Assembly: GCA_029204225.1 (NCBI GenBank)
Contig: CM055112.1
Location: forward strand, 23,450,392-23,514,391
Reading direction: 5' to 3'
From: Diphasiastrum complanatum
Lineage: Eukaryota > Streptophyta > Lycopodiopsida > Lycopodiales > Lycopodiaceae
Length of the DNA stretch: 64,000 bases
A program made the position numbers and the translations under genes. This document shows, piece after piece, positions 9,644 to 20,601 of this stretch; positions within the stretch are counted from its first letter, which is position 1; every line of letters starts with the position of its first letter. Under the pieces are notes generated by a model that had not been told where the DNA came from, searched no databases, and worked only from the letters and a program-made list of their open reading frames with translations.

Positions 9644-11600
9644 TTAGAGCTAGTTTGGAGGAATACAGGTGGGCATCAGGGATGTCATTGGGATACCTGG
9701 TAGGGATAACATTGCAGGATGACATGCGATGATCATCGGGGGGCAACTATTTCATATTGGACTTGAGTCATTGGCATGGACAGGACTTATAGGTGGGATT
9801 CATGATGATCAGAAAGCTACAAATGCAAATGGACAAAGCTGAAGCTTTGGGAGCCAACTCTAGGTTGGAGAGCTGATGGAGATCTCATGGGGTGTGATCG
9901 GAGGGCAAACACTATGATGGGTGTTTTGCTAGCGATCTACTGTAGGGGACACTGATGGCGAGGACTTCATAGTGTGCTCATTTGGGAGTGCAGGTTGGCA
10001 TTACAGCAGGGAGTCAGTCATTGGCATTGGCATCGATGGGGAGGCATCTACCATCACGGGCGTGGATAAGCTATCTATAGCTTTCATTCATTTGGTTGTA
10101 TTTGCAAGAGTCTAGGCTTGGCACAATTGCTGGAATTTCCATGGTGCAGATTCTCAGGTGGTGAGATCAAGGTTAAGCCTAGAGGGAGCCACTCGGAGCC
10201 ATATACCCCAGTACGGTCAGAGAGACAGTGGTCTCGGGATCCCTTGAGTGGCGACTCCGGGATATGCTTGCATTGGCATGGTGTCAAGTGGCACATAGCC
10301 AGGGAGAGCGAGCAGATGCTAGGAGCTAGGTGGAGTAGGTAATGCTTTGGAGTTCAGCTTGTCTAGTAGGATGGTGACCAGGATCGAAGACATCAGGTGA
10401 GCATAGTATGTGGATGATGAGTCCATTGGGGTGGCACGCAGGGAGATGCTATAGTTGCTCAGGTATGATATATCATTTGATGTATGGATGATGATCTTCA
10501 GCTGGTGCATCATGTGGTGACCTAAGGATAGGTCATGCCTACTTGGAGGTAGGTGGCATGGAGTGTACCTATGGTGGTACATATCCTGAGGGCATGGAGA
10601 GCATTACGAGGTGATGTGGATCCAGCATGCCCATGCTTGTGAGCCAGCAGGGATGGAGATGGTTGCTCAGGGAGTGATAGTTGATACTTTGGCAAGTGAT
10701 CAGGTGAGCTGCATGATTATATGCACGATAGTCTCCAGGTTCGCGTCACATGTTATTTCTATCCATCATCTATTTGGTAAGCAGGATGCAGCTTTTGGTT
10801 AGATCCAGTTGGAGTCTAGTTGCACTACAGGTGGACAGATTCTTGGGGAGCTATCAGCAGTTAATGGATACTTGGTGATCAGATGGTATAGGGTATAGGT
10901 TTTTGGAGATATCCTACCTGATATGCTATGGATCGTGGGTGAGTTTCTCATCACGACAGTGGATCTAGTTTGCATTTGCTTTGGCTTGGACGCTATGATG
11001 GATGTGTTGGGGAGATAGGCTCCATGGTGGGAGGCCTATAGACTAGTCAAATAATATTTGACAACTTCAAGCATGGAAAGTTGAACCTACATGGGATGTA
11101 GGATAGACATATCATCATCAGTATCTTTGGGAGATGGGCGAGCTACTCAGGTATAGCCTATGGTGAGTTTTGCGTACATTCACTCATTGAGTCCTTGGTA
11201 GACTCTTGTGCTTGGAGCATGGATGGGGATCAGCTTTCAGGACTTATTGGATAGGATGTTAGGGCAAAGTGGCTTGGAGCATAGCTTTGTTTGGGAGATA
11301 CATCAGGGATGAGGCTTGGAGCACTCATTGGTTCGAGATGGTTGATCTTGGATGATGTATGAGGACATTTATGTGATATGCTTGGATGTAAGGGCATCTT
11401 GGTTATAGGTGTAGGTCATGGTTGAGGACCTGATTTGGTGACCAGTGGTGTAGCAGTGGATCTACAGGTGGCACATGTGTTGGTACGATAGGATACTACT
11501 TATGGGCAGACCTTGGTCATGTATTTGACGCTTTATCATTCGTGTTGGTTTGCATGAGTGTGTGTGGGCTTGCATGTTGTATTGTTCTATGTAGAAGCAG
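9644..11600 (+). other. LARD interior, conserved non-coding part
   Basis: From about 10590 to 11600 this is clearly the same sequence as the reverse complement of about 42050-41090. Conserved words are GATCCAGTTGGAGTCTAGTTG, CAGATTCTTGGGGAGCTATC and CTTGGTAGACTCTTGTGC, each in full or with single changes. The strand is G-rich with many ATGG/GGATG words. No long frame survives in either copy. Confidence 0.55.
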
Positions 11601-11611
11601 TACTTGAGTGG

Positions 11612-12760
11612 ACATCGAATATTGTTGAGTACCTGATGCTAGGACAACCGAATGACTCTTTGACAAAAGTACAGAAGAGACAATTGATTCATAAGGATCA
11701 ACCTTATTAATTGATTGCGCAACAATTGTATCATTGTGGATTAGACAATATTCTACGTAGATGTGCTTTACCACATGAAATACCAGATTTAATCATGTTT
11801 TCACATGATGGCATGGGCGGAGGGCACTTTTCTATAGATATTACTGTTCACAAACTTTTGCAATCAGGTTGTTGGTGGCCTATGCTTCATAAGGACACAG
11901 AAAATTTTAATCAGACATGTGATGTTTGCCAGAGAGCACGACGGTCTACTAGACAGAACTATGAACCCTTGCATCCAGTTTTATCGCAAGCACCGTTTGA
12001 AAAATGGGGACTGGATTATGTTGGTCCTATTCATCCTACCACACAAGGATCTCAGGCCCGATATATTATTGTAGCAATTGATTATATGACCAAGTGGGTT
12101 GAAGCCAAAGCTGTCAAAGTTGCTGATGCTACACACTTTGTTAATCAGACAATAAAGTGTTTACTGGAAGATTTCTATGTTATACACAGATTTAGCACTC
12201 CAATAAGATTCTCTGCACTATTATGACAAAGACAGTTAAAGCGAGTCGGTTTGATTGGGAACATAAACTGTATGCAGCATTATGGGCATTCAAAACTGCT
12301 TACAAAAATAGTACAAATCAAACACCCTTTCAATTGGTTTATGGTCAAGATGTTGTCATGTCGATTGAATTTTTAATTCCATCTTTACGCATAGCGACAA
12401 CAGAACGATTAAATGATGATAAGTCTTTACAACTATGTCATGAAATGTTGTACAAATTATGTGAAACACGATTGATGGCAGTTCACGCATTAGCAGTAGA
12501 GAAAGCTCGTCGAAAGACATGGCACGATCATCGATTGCACAAAAAGGATCTGAAAGCAGGAGATCTTGCACTGATGTACAAAACCAAGCTGATCAAGGGA
12601 AAATTGAAGTTTACTGGTGACGGCCCGTATAAAGTGAGATAAATCCTGAACTATGACGCAATAATTCTTGAGCACTTGGACGGAAAATGATTTGGTCCTC
12701 CGGTGAATGGCAGCCGATTACGCAAGTTTTGGCAGCCTGATCTTGATGATTTTTAATTTT
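11612..12760 (+). pseudogene. int: Gypsy A integrase, internally deleted
   Basis: A zinc-binding HHCC domain is visible (…SHDGMGGGHFS… then CDVCQRARR), followed by the catalytic core start WGLDYVGPIHP and AIDYMTKWVEAKAV. After …VADATH the segment that should carry the second catalytic Asp is absent. A second gap after RFSTP removes the catalytic Glu region and shifts frame near 12200, where the downstream frame restarts around TIMTKTVKAS. The C-terminal part has WAFKTAYKNSTNQTPF, LVYGQDVVMSIEF and FTGDGPYKV, with stops at 12640-12642 and further on. An additional stop lies at about 11708. The enzyme cannot work, as two of the three DDE residues are gone. Confidence 0.75.
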
Positions 12761-13316
12761 ATTTGTTTTTCAATTTCTTGTTTTCAAATATTAAATTATT
12801 CAGTTTTTGTTTGAAAAAAATAGTAAAAAAAAAACCTCAGAAAAGACTGATGAGCAAAAGTCAGAAAAGTCATCAGCATGGGAAACAGGAAGGACAGTAT
12901 TTTTTTATGAAAAATGACTTATAAAATGACTATTTTGATCAAATATTGCCTATATAGTATCAGAAACCTTCGCTGAGCCTCCAGATTGTACATCCACTTC
13001 AGATCTATCTAAATTGAGTTGGGCGAAGATTCTTGTTCAGAAAAAATCCATTTTTTGAGTCAGGTGAATTATCAGCAATATGTCATTTTGGGAACCTTCA
13101 CCGATCACCTTACTCTCATTATGAACCTTCACTGACATGCTAGATGGTCTTAAAATGTCAAAATTAGGCTGTCCATAGCCTCAGATTTTGAAAAAATGCA
13201 TTTATGATAGTACTTGGGTGAAGGTTCATCCTTCGCCAACCCTGGAAAATGTTCGCCTGATAGGTTCAGATCTCCAGAAATCTTCATCGAGATTTTTATA
13301 GCCTATTTTCACAGTA
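12761..13316 (+). other. Spacer between integrase and accessory ORF, CTTCGCC motifs
   Basis: No gene. AACCTTCGC(T/C) or related words recur at about 12968, 13089, 13122, 13218 and 13250, paralleling the motif in the leader near 1875-2348. Confidence 0.4.
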
Positions 13317-13535
13317 TTGTACATGCCTGCAACTTTTTGTTCAGAACTAATCAGCCAAACTAGTATTCAGTGTAATAGACCCTCCAAATTCACCTATAAG
13401 TTGGCTGAATTCGATTCATTCCTCACTTGTGCTAGTGAAGCTCTTGCCAATTTTTCCCGTGGCCAAAGCCTTCCAAACTTTCTGAACTATTTTTTGATAT
13501 ACATTTGCGCGTCTTACTTTTCGTTTCTGATCATC

Positions 13536-14490
13536 ATGTCTTTCACAGATACATCCCAGTCTCCTCATTATACTATCCATCGTGATGTCCCATCTGCAAC
13601 GGATATCATGATACTTCCTAGCACAAGCATGGTCACTCAGTAGATGACCCTTGCGGAGTCTTTGCTTACTGCAATGGGTATTCATGAGAGAACCTTTTTT
13701 GGGAGAATCAACATGGATTTCATCACTCTTGCCTTCAGTGTGTGGAAGGAAGAGAAATTCAAGTTTTATATCACCTTTCAGGGAGACACACACAAGGTGC
13801 ACATGACTGAGGCCGCCCTTGCTACCATAGGCATAGCGTCTGGTACCCAAGCCTCACCCAACCATAAATAGGCCAAACAGGCTATTAAGCCTTACAGTGA
13901 CCTGACAAATGATTTGCATTGGACCAATGATGGCTACCTTCTCGATGCCATCACACAGCCTGCCATACATGCTGCTGCCCAACTCTTCAATAACTTTCTG
14001 ATGGTTGGCAACCTCAGGAAAGACCGCATCACTTCTCAGATCCTAAGTAGGATAGTCGAGTCCTATGTCAAGATAGCCAAGGCCCCTCTCGAACCATATA
14101 ATTGGTTCAAGACTATTTCTGGTGAGCTCAAACGAGCCATTAAGAGCCATACCAAGCAGCAGTTTGTTGTTGGCTCCTTGTTGTCTCTTCTAGTGGCCTC
14201 CCACCTTGAAAACAAAATCCATGGCTTCCACCTGGATTCTATACTTTCGATTTATGAAGAAGCACCGGCGAGTCATCCCACCGGGCCTCCAGTTCACATA
14301 GTTGACGTTGTCCATGTAGCGAGATCGCCTTTCCTGACCCACCTTTTGCATCACGATGTCGTACTAGATATACACCGTCAGCTGCACTTACACCCCCTGC
14401 TGCTACTCGCACTGAACTTCCTATTTCCCCCCCCCCGCCTTTGATGCTTCCCTCACCTGAGGGCTTTGAAGAGGAAGATGTTTTTGAATA
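13536..14490 (+). pseudogene. Gypsy A downstream accessory ORF, N-terminal and linker part
   Basis: One frame runs from MSFTDTSQSPHYT to 14444 with stops at 13641-13643 and 13869-13871. It contains MDFITLAFSVWKEEKFKFYITFQGDTHKVHMTEAALATIGIAS and later LFNNFLMVGNLRKD (quoted in pieces: see 13710-13850 and 13983-14027). The domain arrangement resembles the extra ORF found after integrase in Athila/Tat-type plant Gypsy elements, whose role is unknown. A poly-C run at about 14431-14440 shifts the frame; coding then resumes as LMLPSPEGFEEEDVFE up to a stop at 14489-14491. No signal peptide or membrane span typical of an envelope protein is evident in the core, so calling it env-like would rest on position only. 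Confidence 0.5.
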
Positions 14491-14491
14491 A

Positions 14492-15110
14492 GAAGAAGTA
14501 CCGGCACCGGTTTCATGCCAACCAAGGACGATACCCTCAGGTCCTATTGTTGCTACCACCTCCACGACAGTAGATTCTAGTGATGCTCTCGGTTTGGTCT
14601 CAAGCCTTGCGCAAGTGATCCAATCTATGCTTGACAGGAAAAAAGAAATGGAGCAGAGAATTTCCGACATGGGATCTGAAAATACTCTTATCAGCCAGAA
14701 GATTATTCAGCTCTAGATAGATAATTGAAGATTGCCAAGCAACACGAAGAAAAATCTGAAACTAAAAAAAAGATGGCATAGCAACAAGCTTATCATCTCG
14801 AAGGATACGTTAGCTCCCTGCAGAATGCCTTGACAACCGCACAAGATTAGGTGGACAAGGCCATGCAGGATGCAAAGCAAGAAGTGCAGCTGTTACAAGG
14901 TCAATTGCAGATGGCAAAGCAGGATCACACACGTCTCCAAGATGGATTGGAAGCGACCACCCTTGAGTGTGATGCATATCTTCAGATGCAAATACCAGAT
15001 CATCCGATAACTCCGTGGAGATCGCGTATTTGTTCAAGAAAGTGGAAACTTACAAAGTGGCCCTTCAGGGATTCCAAGGCCACTTGAAACTCGTGGGAGA
15101 GATAGACTTC
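14492..15110 (+). pseudogene. Gypsy A accessory ORF, Pro/Thr linker and coiled-coil end
   Basis: The frame after the poly-C shift continues with a Pro/Ser/Thr-rich linker (TIPSGPIVATTSTTV) and then a charged helix (MLDRKKEMEQRISDMGSEN) to a stop near 14716. A further piece, 14851-15087, reads MDKAMQDAKQEVQLLQGQLQ, then MAKQDHTRLQDGLEATTLE, a clear heptad-type coiled coil. Together with 13536-14490 this describes a protein of about 500 residues: globular start, flexible linker, coiled-coil end. It is broken by several stops. Its role in the element is not known. Confidence 0.45.
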
Positions 15111-15314
15111 TTACTTGGATGTGCTTCATTTCTGTGATTGAAGCAATATCCAGATTCAAGATAGATTGATATTTTCTGTTGAGAGTTTGATCTCACATTC
15201 TGTTGCTAGATTTCATAGGTTGGATCAACATTATCAGTGTTAGATCCTAGGTTGAGATAGCAAGCAACATTTTCAACTCCATCTTTATCATTACTTGAAT
15301 TTCTCATAGAGAAG
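15111..15314 (+). other. Copia C leader with degraded primer site; 5' LTR not found
   Basis: CATTATCAGTGTTAGATCC at about 15229-15247 looks like a mutated initiator tRNA-Met primer site. Nothing upstream matches the 3' LTR at 18644-19362, so the 5' LTR has been lost or replaced. Confidence 0.3.
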
Positions 15315-16140
15315 ATGTCTTCATCTGGTTCACATTTCTTGGAGCACAGTGAGAGATTAACATCTTCCAATTATGCAATGTGGAAGATTAGAATGGAATC
15401 ATTATTGATTCTACAAGATGTAATGGACATTGTGAGTGGAGCTGAAGAAGAACCTGCAACACCTAATGAAGCTACAACATTCAACAAAAGAACCAAAATT
15501 GCCCTTCATTTTATAAAAATGAATGTCACAAATGAAGTATTAAGAGAGATCAGTACATGCACCATTGCCAAGGAGGCTTGGGACACTCTAAAAACAATAT
15601 ATGAAAATAAGAATACTTCTAGATTGCTTACACTTAGAGACCAAATTTTTCAAAGTTATCAGAGAGTTGATGAGAGTGCTTCATCATATGTAATGAGAGT
15701 AAAGGATCTTCATCAAGAATTAGCTAATATTGGAGATGCTCTTAAGAACACTGAACTTGTTCAAGTAGTTCTTAAGGGACTTAGAGATGAGTATGACAAA
15801 AATGTGCAGACTTACGCTGTCAGGGAGGAACTTCCATCCTTGGAGACACTACAAGGTGTTCTCATTGCTGAAGAAAGCAGGCAAGAGAACAAGAAGTTGA
15901 GGATCAACAAACTTTCATTGAAAGATGGTGGAGATGACAAAGCAGTCTTCATCAGAGACAAGTCAAGAGGCAAGGGAAAAGGTCAACAACACTTCAAGAA
16001 GGACAAAGCCAAAGAAAGTGGTGAGGATTAATCCTCACAAGTTGCAACATCCAGTGGCAAGAAGAATCTGTCAAAGATCAAGTGTTTTTTTTTTGTGGCA
16101 AGAAAGGCCACTATGCACCAAATTGTTTCAAGAAGAAAAA
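15315..16140 (+). pseudogene. gag: Copia C gag with shifted zinc knuckle
   Basis: The first 238 codons are open and form a full UBN2-type Copia gag: LTSSNYAMWKIRMESLL near the start, then KEAWDTLKTIYENK and VLKGLRDEYD. A stop at 16029-16031 precedes a Ser-rich stretch that continues in frame to the knuckle. At the knuckle a run of ten T (16085-16094) puts the first Cys and the remainder (CGKKGHYAPNC) in different frames; eight T would restore continuity. This is the best preserved gag in the window. Confidence 0.8.
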
Positions 16141-16383
16141 CCAATCTAAGCAAGCTAATCTTACTAATGAGGATGAGTGTGAGGGTGTTGAGAGTAAAAG
16201 AGAGGATTCTTTAATGATGTCTAGTTTTTCATCTTTTCCTTTCAAGAATGAAGAAATCTGGTGGATAGATAGTGGGGCTAGTTCCCATATGTCTAGTTCT
16301 AGAAACTCTTTCACAAGTCTCATGCCATATCTATGTGCAAAAAGATCAATCTATACTGCTAATGATGTACAATTGAAGGAATA
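16141..16383 (+). pseudogene. pro: Copia C protease start
   Basis: After an acidic spacer, WWIDSGASSHMSSSRNSF carries the retropepsin DSGA active site. Only about 40 residues follow before a stop at 16382-16384. The rest of the protease and the zinc-binding pre-integrase domain are deleted, because the next recognisable sequence is already the integrase core. Confidence 0.75.
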
Positions 16384-17058
16384 GGTAGTATTCACCAAAA
16401 GCAAAGGAGGAGCAAATTGCTTTGTTTCCTTTGTAGATGATTATAAAGATATTCTTGGATCTATATGTTGTCTTCTAAAGCCATGGTTTATGATGTTTTT
16501 CTTACTTTCAAAGCTTATGTAGAAAAGCAGCTTTCTTTCAAGTTGAAAGTTTTGAGAAGTGATAGTGGAGGTGAATACACCTCCAATAAGTTTAAAGACT
16601 ATTTTGAGAGAGAGGGAATACAAAAAGAATTTTCTTCTTCTTATACTCCTTAGCAAAATGGAGTTGCTGAGAGAAAAAATAGAACTTTGTGTGAATGTGC
16701 AAAAGCCATTAGGCTAGAAGCATCTCTGCCTAAAGAATTTTGGGGAGAAGCAGTTGCATGTGCAAATTATCTTTGTAATAGGCTTCCTAATCTTGCAATA
16801 GAGGGAAGAACACCATTTGAGATGTTGTATAAGAAAAAGTCTAAGGTAGATCATCTTAGGATCTTTGGCTATGTATGCTTTGTGCATGTACCTTTAGAGA
16901 CTAGGAAAAAGGATGATCCTAGTGATGTTAAAGGAATATTTGTGGGATATGCATCTACTGAAAAAGCATACACCTACACCAAGAAGATCTACAAGAGAAA
17001 GCCAAGAAGGCTCACATATGATGAGGAAGGAAGACAAGTGGAAGGTGAAACTTCCTAG
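16384..17058 (+). pseudogene. int: Copia C integrase core
   Basis: GGANCFVSFVDDYKD gives the first catalytic Asp. RSDSGGEYTSNKFKDYF gives the second, and QNGVAERKNRTLCECAKA gives the Glu, so the DDE triad is present but split by a frameshift near 16460 and a TAG at 16651-16653. FWGEAVACANYLCNRLPN and GIFVGYASTEKAY follow. The region between integrase and reverse transcriptase is shortened at about 16970 and ends with a stop at 17056-17058. Confidence 0.8.
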
Positions 17059-18655
17059 CATGCTCTCTTCATATCAGAGGAAGAGACTAAATATGTCCAA
17101 GAAGCACTTCAATCCAAGATGTGGGTTGAAGCAATGACCCAAGAGTTTGAAGCCTTGATGTCAAACAACACATGGGAGCTTGTGGAGCCACCAAACAACA
17201 TGCATGTGATTGGATGTAAGTGGGTTTTTAGAATCAAGGATAATAATGATGGATCTATCAACAAATATAAAGCAAGACTTTGTGCTAAAGGCTACTCTCA
17301 AATCAAAGGTCTTGACTATGAAGACACCTTTGCACCAGCTGCAAAAATGGCAACAATCAAAATACTCATATCTCTTGCATGTTATCACAATTGGAGGATG
17401 TTTCAGCTTGATATTTCTAATGCCTTTCTCAATGGTTACCTTGAGGAGGAGATTTACATGGAGCAACCACCTGGATTTGTGAAAAAAGGTGAAGAATCAA
17501 AAGTTTGTCCTTTGTTCAAAAGTCTCTATGGACTAAAACAAGCACCAAGTCTTGGTATGCAAGGCTCAACTCCTATCTCATATCACTCGGATTTTGTCTT
17601 AGTGAATATCACCCCTCTTTGTATATTAAGTTTGTAAATAACTTTGTAGTTATTCTTCTCATCTATGTAGATGATGTCATTCTTTTTGGAAATAATGAGA
17701 AGCTAGTTGAAGAAACTAAGCATGCACTTGGTAGCGAGTTTAAGATGCAGGACTTAGGATTTCTTCACTATATTTTAGGCCTTGAAATTGATTTTTGAAA
17801 AGGTCATGCCTTTATAAGCCAAAGTAGATATGCACTTTCGATGCTCAAGAAATTTCAAATGGAAAACTGTAAAGGCATAGATACACCAATGGAGCACATT
17901 GTAAAAGTTCCTACAAAAGATGATGAAAAATCCTTTGTGGACATCACTCTTTATAGGAGTCTTATTGGCTCACTTATGTGGTTAATTGTGACTAGGCTTG
18001 ATCTAAGCTTTAGTGTGCATAAGCTAAGTCAACACATGCAGGATCCAAAGATATATCATTGGAAGTTGGCTAAAAGAATCTTGAGGTATATATCTTCTAC
18101 CTTAGACTATGGATTAATCTACAAAGGAGAAGATCTGACTTTGGTTGCTTTTTTAGATTCAGGTTTTGCAGGAGATAGGTTGGATAGAAAATCCACAAGT
18201 GCTTACACAATTTTCTTGGAGGGAATTTAGTTTCTTGGCTATCAAAGAAACAAGCAACTATATCCTTATCATCCCGTGAAACTAAATACAAATCTCTTAC
18301 AATCACAACAAAAGAGGTTTTATGGATCAAAAGGCTACTTTTGGAGCTAAAGTCTTATGGAGATGAAGATCTTCCAATTATCAAGAATGATAACATCTTA
18401 GCTCAGGCTCTTGCAAATAATCCTGTGTTCCATGCAAGGAGCAAACACATCGAAGTAGCTCATCATTTTGTAAGAGAAAAAATTATTGGGAGAGAGATCT
18501 TATTGGAGCATGTTGGGTCTTCAAATTGTGTTGCAGATCTTCTCACCAAGCCATTGTTCAAGAATGTCTTTATCAAGATGAGGTCTAACCTTGGCCTAAT
18601 TTCAAAGTCTATGTTGGATAGGAACATATATTTTAAGGAGGAGTGTGAAGAATAG
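17059..18655 (+). pseudogene. rt: Copia C reverse transcriptase and RNase H
   Basis: The RT starts with MWVEAMTQEFEALMSNNTWE and CKWVFRIKDNNDGSINKYKA, continues to FQLDISNAFLNGYLEEEIYM, shifts frame near 17540, then reaches the catalytic LIYVDDVILFGNN. A TGA at about 17797 interrupts. RNase H is recognisable by LVAFLDSGFAGD, a stop at 18228-18230, a shifted piece, and ARSKHIEVAHHFVREK to the end. The ORF end overlaps the first bases of the 3' LTR, as is common in Copia elements. Confidence 0.85.
18632..18643 (+). other. Polypurine tract of Copia C
   Basis: TTAAGGAGGAG immediately precedes TGTGAAG, the first bases of the inferred 3' LTR. Such purine tracts prime plus-strand DNA synthesis. Confidence 0.6.
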
Positions 18656-19362
18656 TAAAATAAGATCTTCCTATCTCAAGTTTTGGGGCCATGACCATGT
18701 TATTTCCATTGTGAACTTTATTGTACATAAAGGTATGTGAATTGAGCACATAACCTTCTACAATAGGTTGAGTTTGAGTTAGGTAGATTCAAATTTGATG
18801 TCATGCAAAAGTTTAGTTTACATGCAATGTCATTTAGAGTGCATGCATGCAATATGCAATCAGTGGATGCAACATGCAAAGTAGTTTTTGTGATCTACAC
18901 ATGTCTAGGCAATTTTGAGAGGTGACATGCAGTACATGCAATATCAATGCATGCAGTTATACCTGTGGATCCATGTTAGTTGAGTTAACTAAGTTAAGTG
19001 GACTTTCCATGCAACTCCACTAGAGGAATTCGAGTCTCTTTGATGTAGGGAAACTGTGGCATGTTTTGCCATATTGTAAATATTGAGATTTTGGTGTTTT
19101 CGACTCATTCTCTCTCTACCACGTTGTAAAGTGTTGATTTTCTCCCTCTACCCTAGAGCAGCCTGTTTTTCCCATACTGAGCTCTTAGAATTATTTCTGA
19201 CATTCATTTATCACAGTGAGAAGTTAGTTTTTTCAGTCTGATGTATCTCTTGCCTTAGATTTTTCAAGTAATCTATTCTTTGATCAATCTTGTGCAATCA
19301 CAACACCTCAGTAAGATCCTGTGAGGTGTGTGGTGAAGTTTACACGTGCTAAAAACTTCACA
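18644..19362 (+). repeat. 3' LTR of Copia C
   Basis: It starts TGTGAAG and ends CTTCACA, a 7-bp inverted terminal repeat with TG...CA ends, 719 bp in all. It carries TGCATGCAA-rich stretches near 18800-18960. No partner LTR is present in the window, so boundaries rest on the terminal repeats and the polypurine tract. Confidence 0.65.
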
Positions 19363-19987
19363 TTGCAAAAGAAGATTCGGTTCAAAATGTTATTGACGTG
19401 TCGGCTCCAAATTTTTTTGCAAAATTAGAACTAGATAGAGTTGATTTTCTAAAGGAGTATATTAAAAAATTACAAAAATACGAGAGTTGCTATCCATTGG
19501 AAATAAAAACAATAGAAAATATTAATGTCATTAAATGTGTGTTGCCTCCTTTGGTGCACAATTGCTGACCATTCAATTCTACATATTGTGACAAGCTTTT
19601 GCACTCATTCCTTACTACACCAAAAATTGTACCTACACCGTGTTATTCCTTTTCAAAGAAGTGAAACTGGGGTGGTTGAGTTGGTTGAAATATAATATGT
19701 TCAAGATGTGTATAAGGAAGATATTTATTTCTATGTTGTCAATGGACAACATACCATTGAGGCCGCCAAACATGTATTGAATCTACTTGTAAACAAAGTT
19801 GAGAAGATTCAAAATGTGCAGAAACTTCAAAAACATTATGAAACAAGAAAATGTCATATTTTGAGCCATTTGATTTCGTCGATGGATTGCGTCTCTTGAG
19901 TGCTCAACGAAATAAATGAGAAATATCATCTGAAAAGCTCTTACATGGAGTTTCTACTACAAGCAAGGATGCAGTGGGAAGCATTGG
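19363..19987 (+). pseudogene. Unknown gene remnant with VNGQHT motif, cut by Copia D
   Basis: Non-transposon coding sequence is visible: LELDRVDFLKEYIKKLQKYE, then after a gap EDIYFYVVNGQHTIEAAKHV, then (after a TGA at about 19897) LNEINEKYHLKSSYMEFLLQ and ARMQWEALE. The last frame is interrupted at 19987 by Copia D and resumes exactly at 24830, allowing for the duplicated ATTGG. The VNGQHTIEAAK word resembles the DGQHR-type motif of ParB-like folds, but this is only a similarity of pattern. The 5' part is missing where Copia C abuts. Function unknown. Confidence 0.5.
19983..19987. repeat. Target site duplication of Copia D, left
   Basis: ATTGG here and at 24830-24834 flank Copia D exactly. 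A 5-bp duplication is standard for Copia integration. Confidence 0.85.
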
Positions 19988-20601
19988 TGTTGAAAGTATA
20001 GTACTAAGGACCATAAATGGATCTTTGAATTATCCATAAGGTTGATTGTGTGATTGTTGAACAATCTATCAGATACTAGTCAACAAAAAACAATATCTAA
20101 TTTAGTAGCTTGATAGAAAACAAGTAGAGACAATCAAATCATTGATCATAAATTGAAATCCGAGTTCCCACGTGTGAAAATCAGGCTATAGTACGGCGGC
20201 TTGTAGACAGAGTTTAATGAGTTCCAAGGCTAAGTTTCATTGGATTCAATAGCTATCATCATACAATAGGAGAAAAATTGAGTTTCCTCTTGAGGCTCCA
20301 AAAAGTTTCTATCTTCTCACTATGGAGAATGGAAATACATAGTAAAAGACACTTCCTTTGCAAAGTTAGGTGAAAATCTAGCATGTAATAAGGAAGTAGA
20401 CTCAACTTTCTTGCCCTAAAGTGAAAACCCTACTCTAGATCCAAGAGTCATGCTTGGTAGGTGCATGGTAGGTACAAATCTCATCATAAATCAAGGTCTA
20501 GATCCTACAAAGTAAGAATCACTACCAAATGGACAAAAGTTATTGACAAAATTTACAATATTCTACATGGCTAGATTTGCCAATGTAGGCAATTTTTCAC
20601 A
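19988..20601 (-). repeat. 3' LTR of Copia D
   Basis: In + coordinates it runs TGTTGAAAG to TTTTTCACA, 614 bp. It matches 24140-24829 throughout except for one internal deletion of about 75 bp just after CCAAATGGACA (about 20530) and scattered substitutions. Confidence 0.9.

Larger units (their letters stand above)
7964..11600 (+). mobile_element. LARD-like LTR element, copy 1, 3' truncated, inside Gypsy A pol
   Basis: An LTR of about 455 bp is followed by a degraded initiator-tRNA-Met primer site and about 3.2 kb with no recognisable gag or pol. The sequence is repeated in reverse orientation at 40188-42110, and in fragments at 28640-28870 and 29445-29645, which defines a family. Copy 2 shows that the interior should end in a purine tract followed by the 3' LTR; copy 1 instead returns to Gypsy integrase at about 11600, so its 3' LTR is deleted. 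A large non-coding interior between LTRs fits the LARD class (moved by proteins of other elements), but an extremely decayed coding element is the alternative. Confidence 0.65.
15228..19362 (+). mobile_element. Copia element C, decayed, 5' LTR missing
   Basis: Domains lie in Copia order on the + strand: gag, protease, integrase, reverse transcriptase, RNase H, polypurine tract, 3' LTR. Several stops, frameshifts and deletions inactivate it. It follows Gypsy A directly and ends beside an unknown gene remnant at 19363. Confidence 0.8.
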
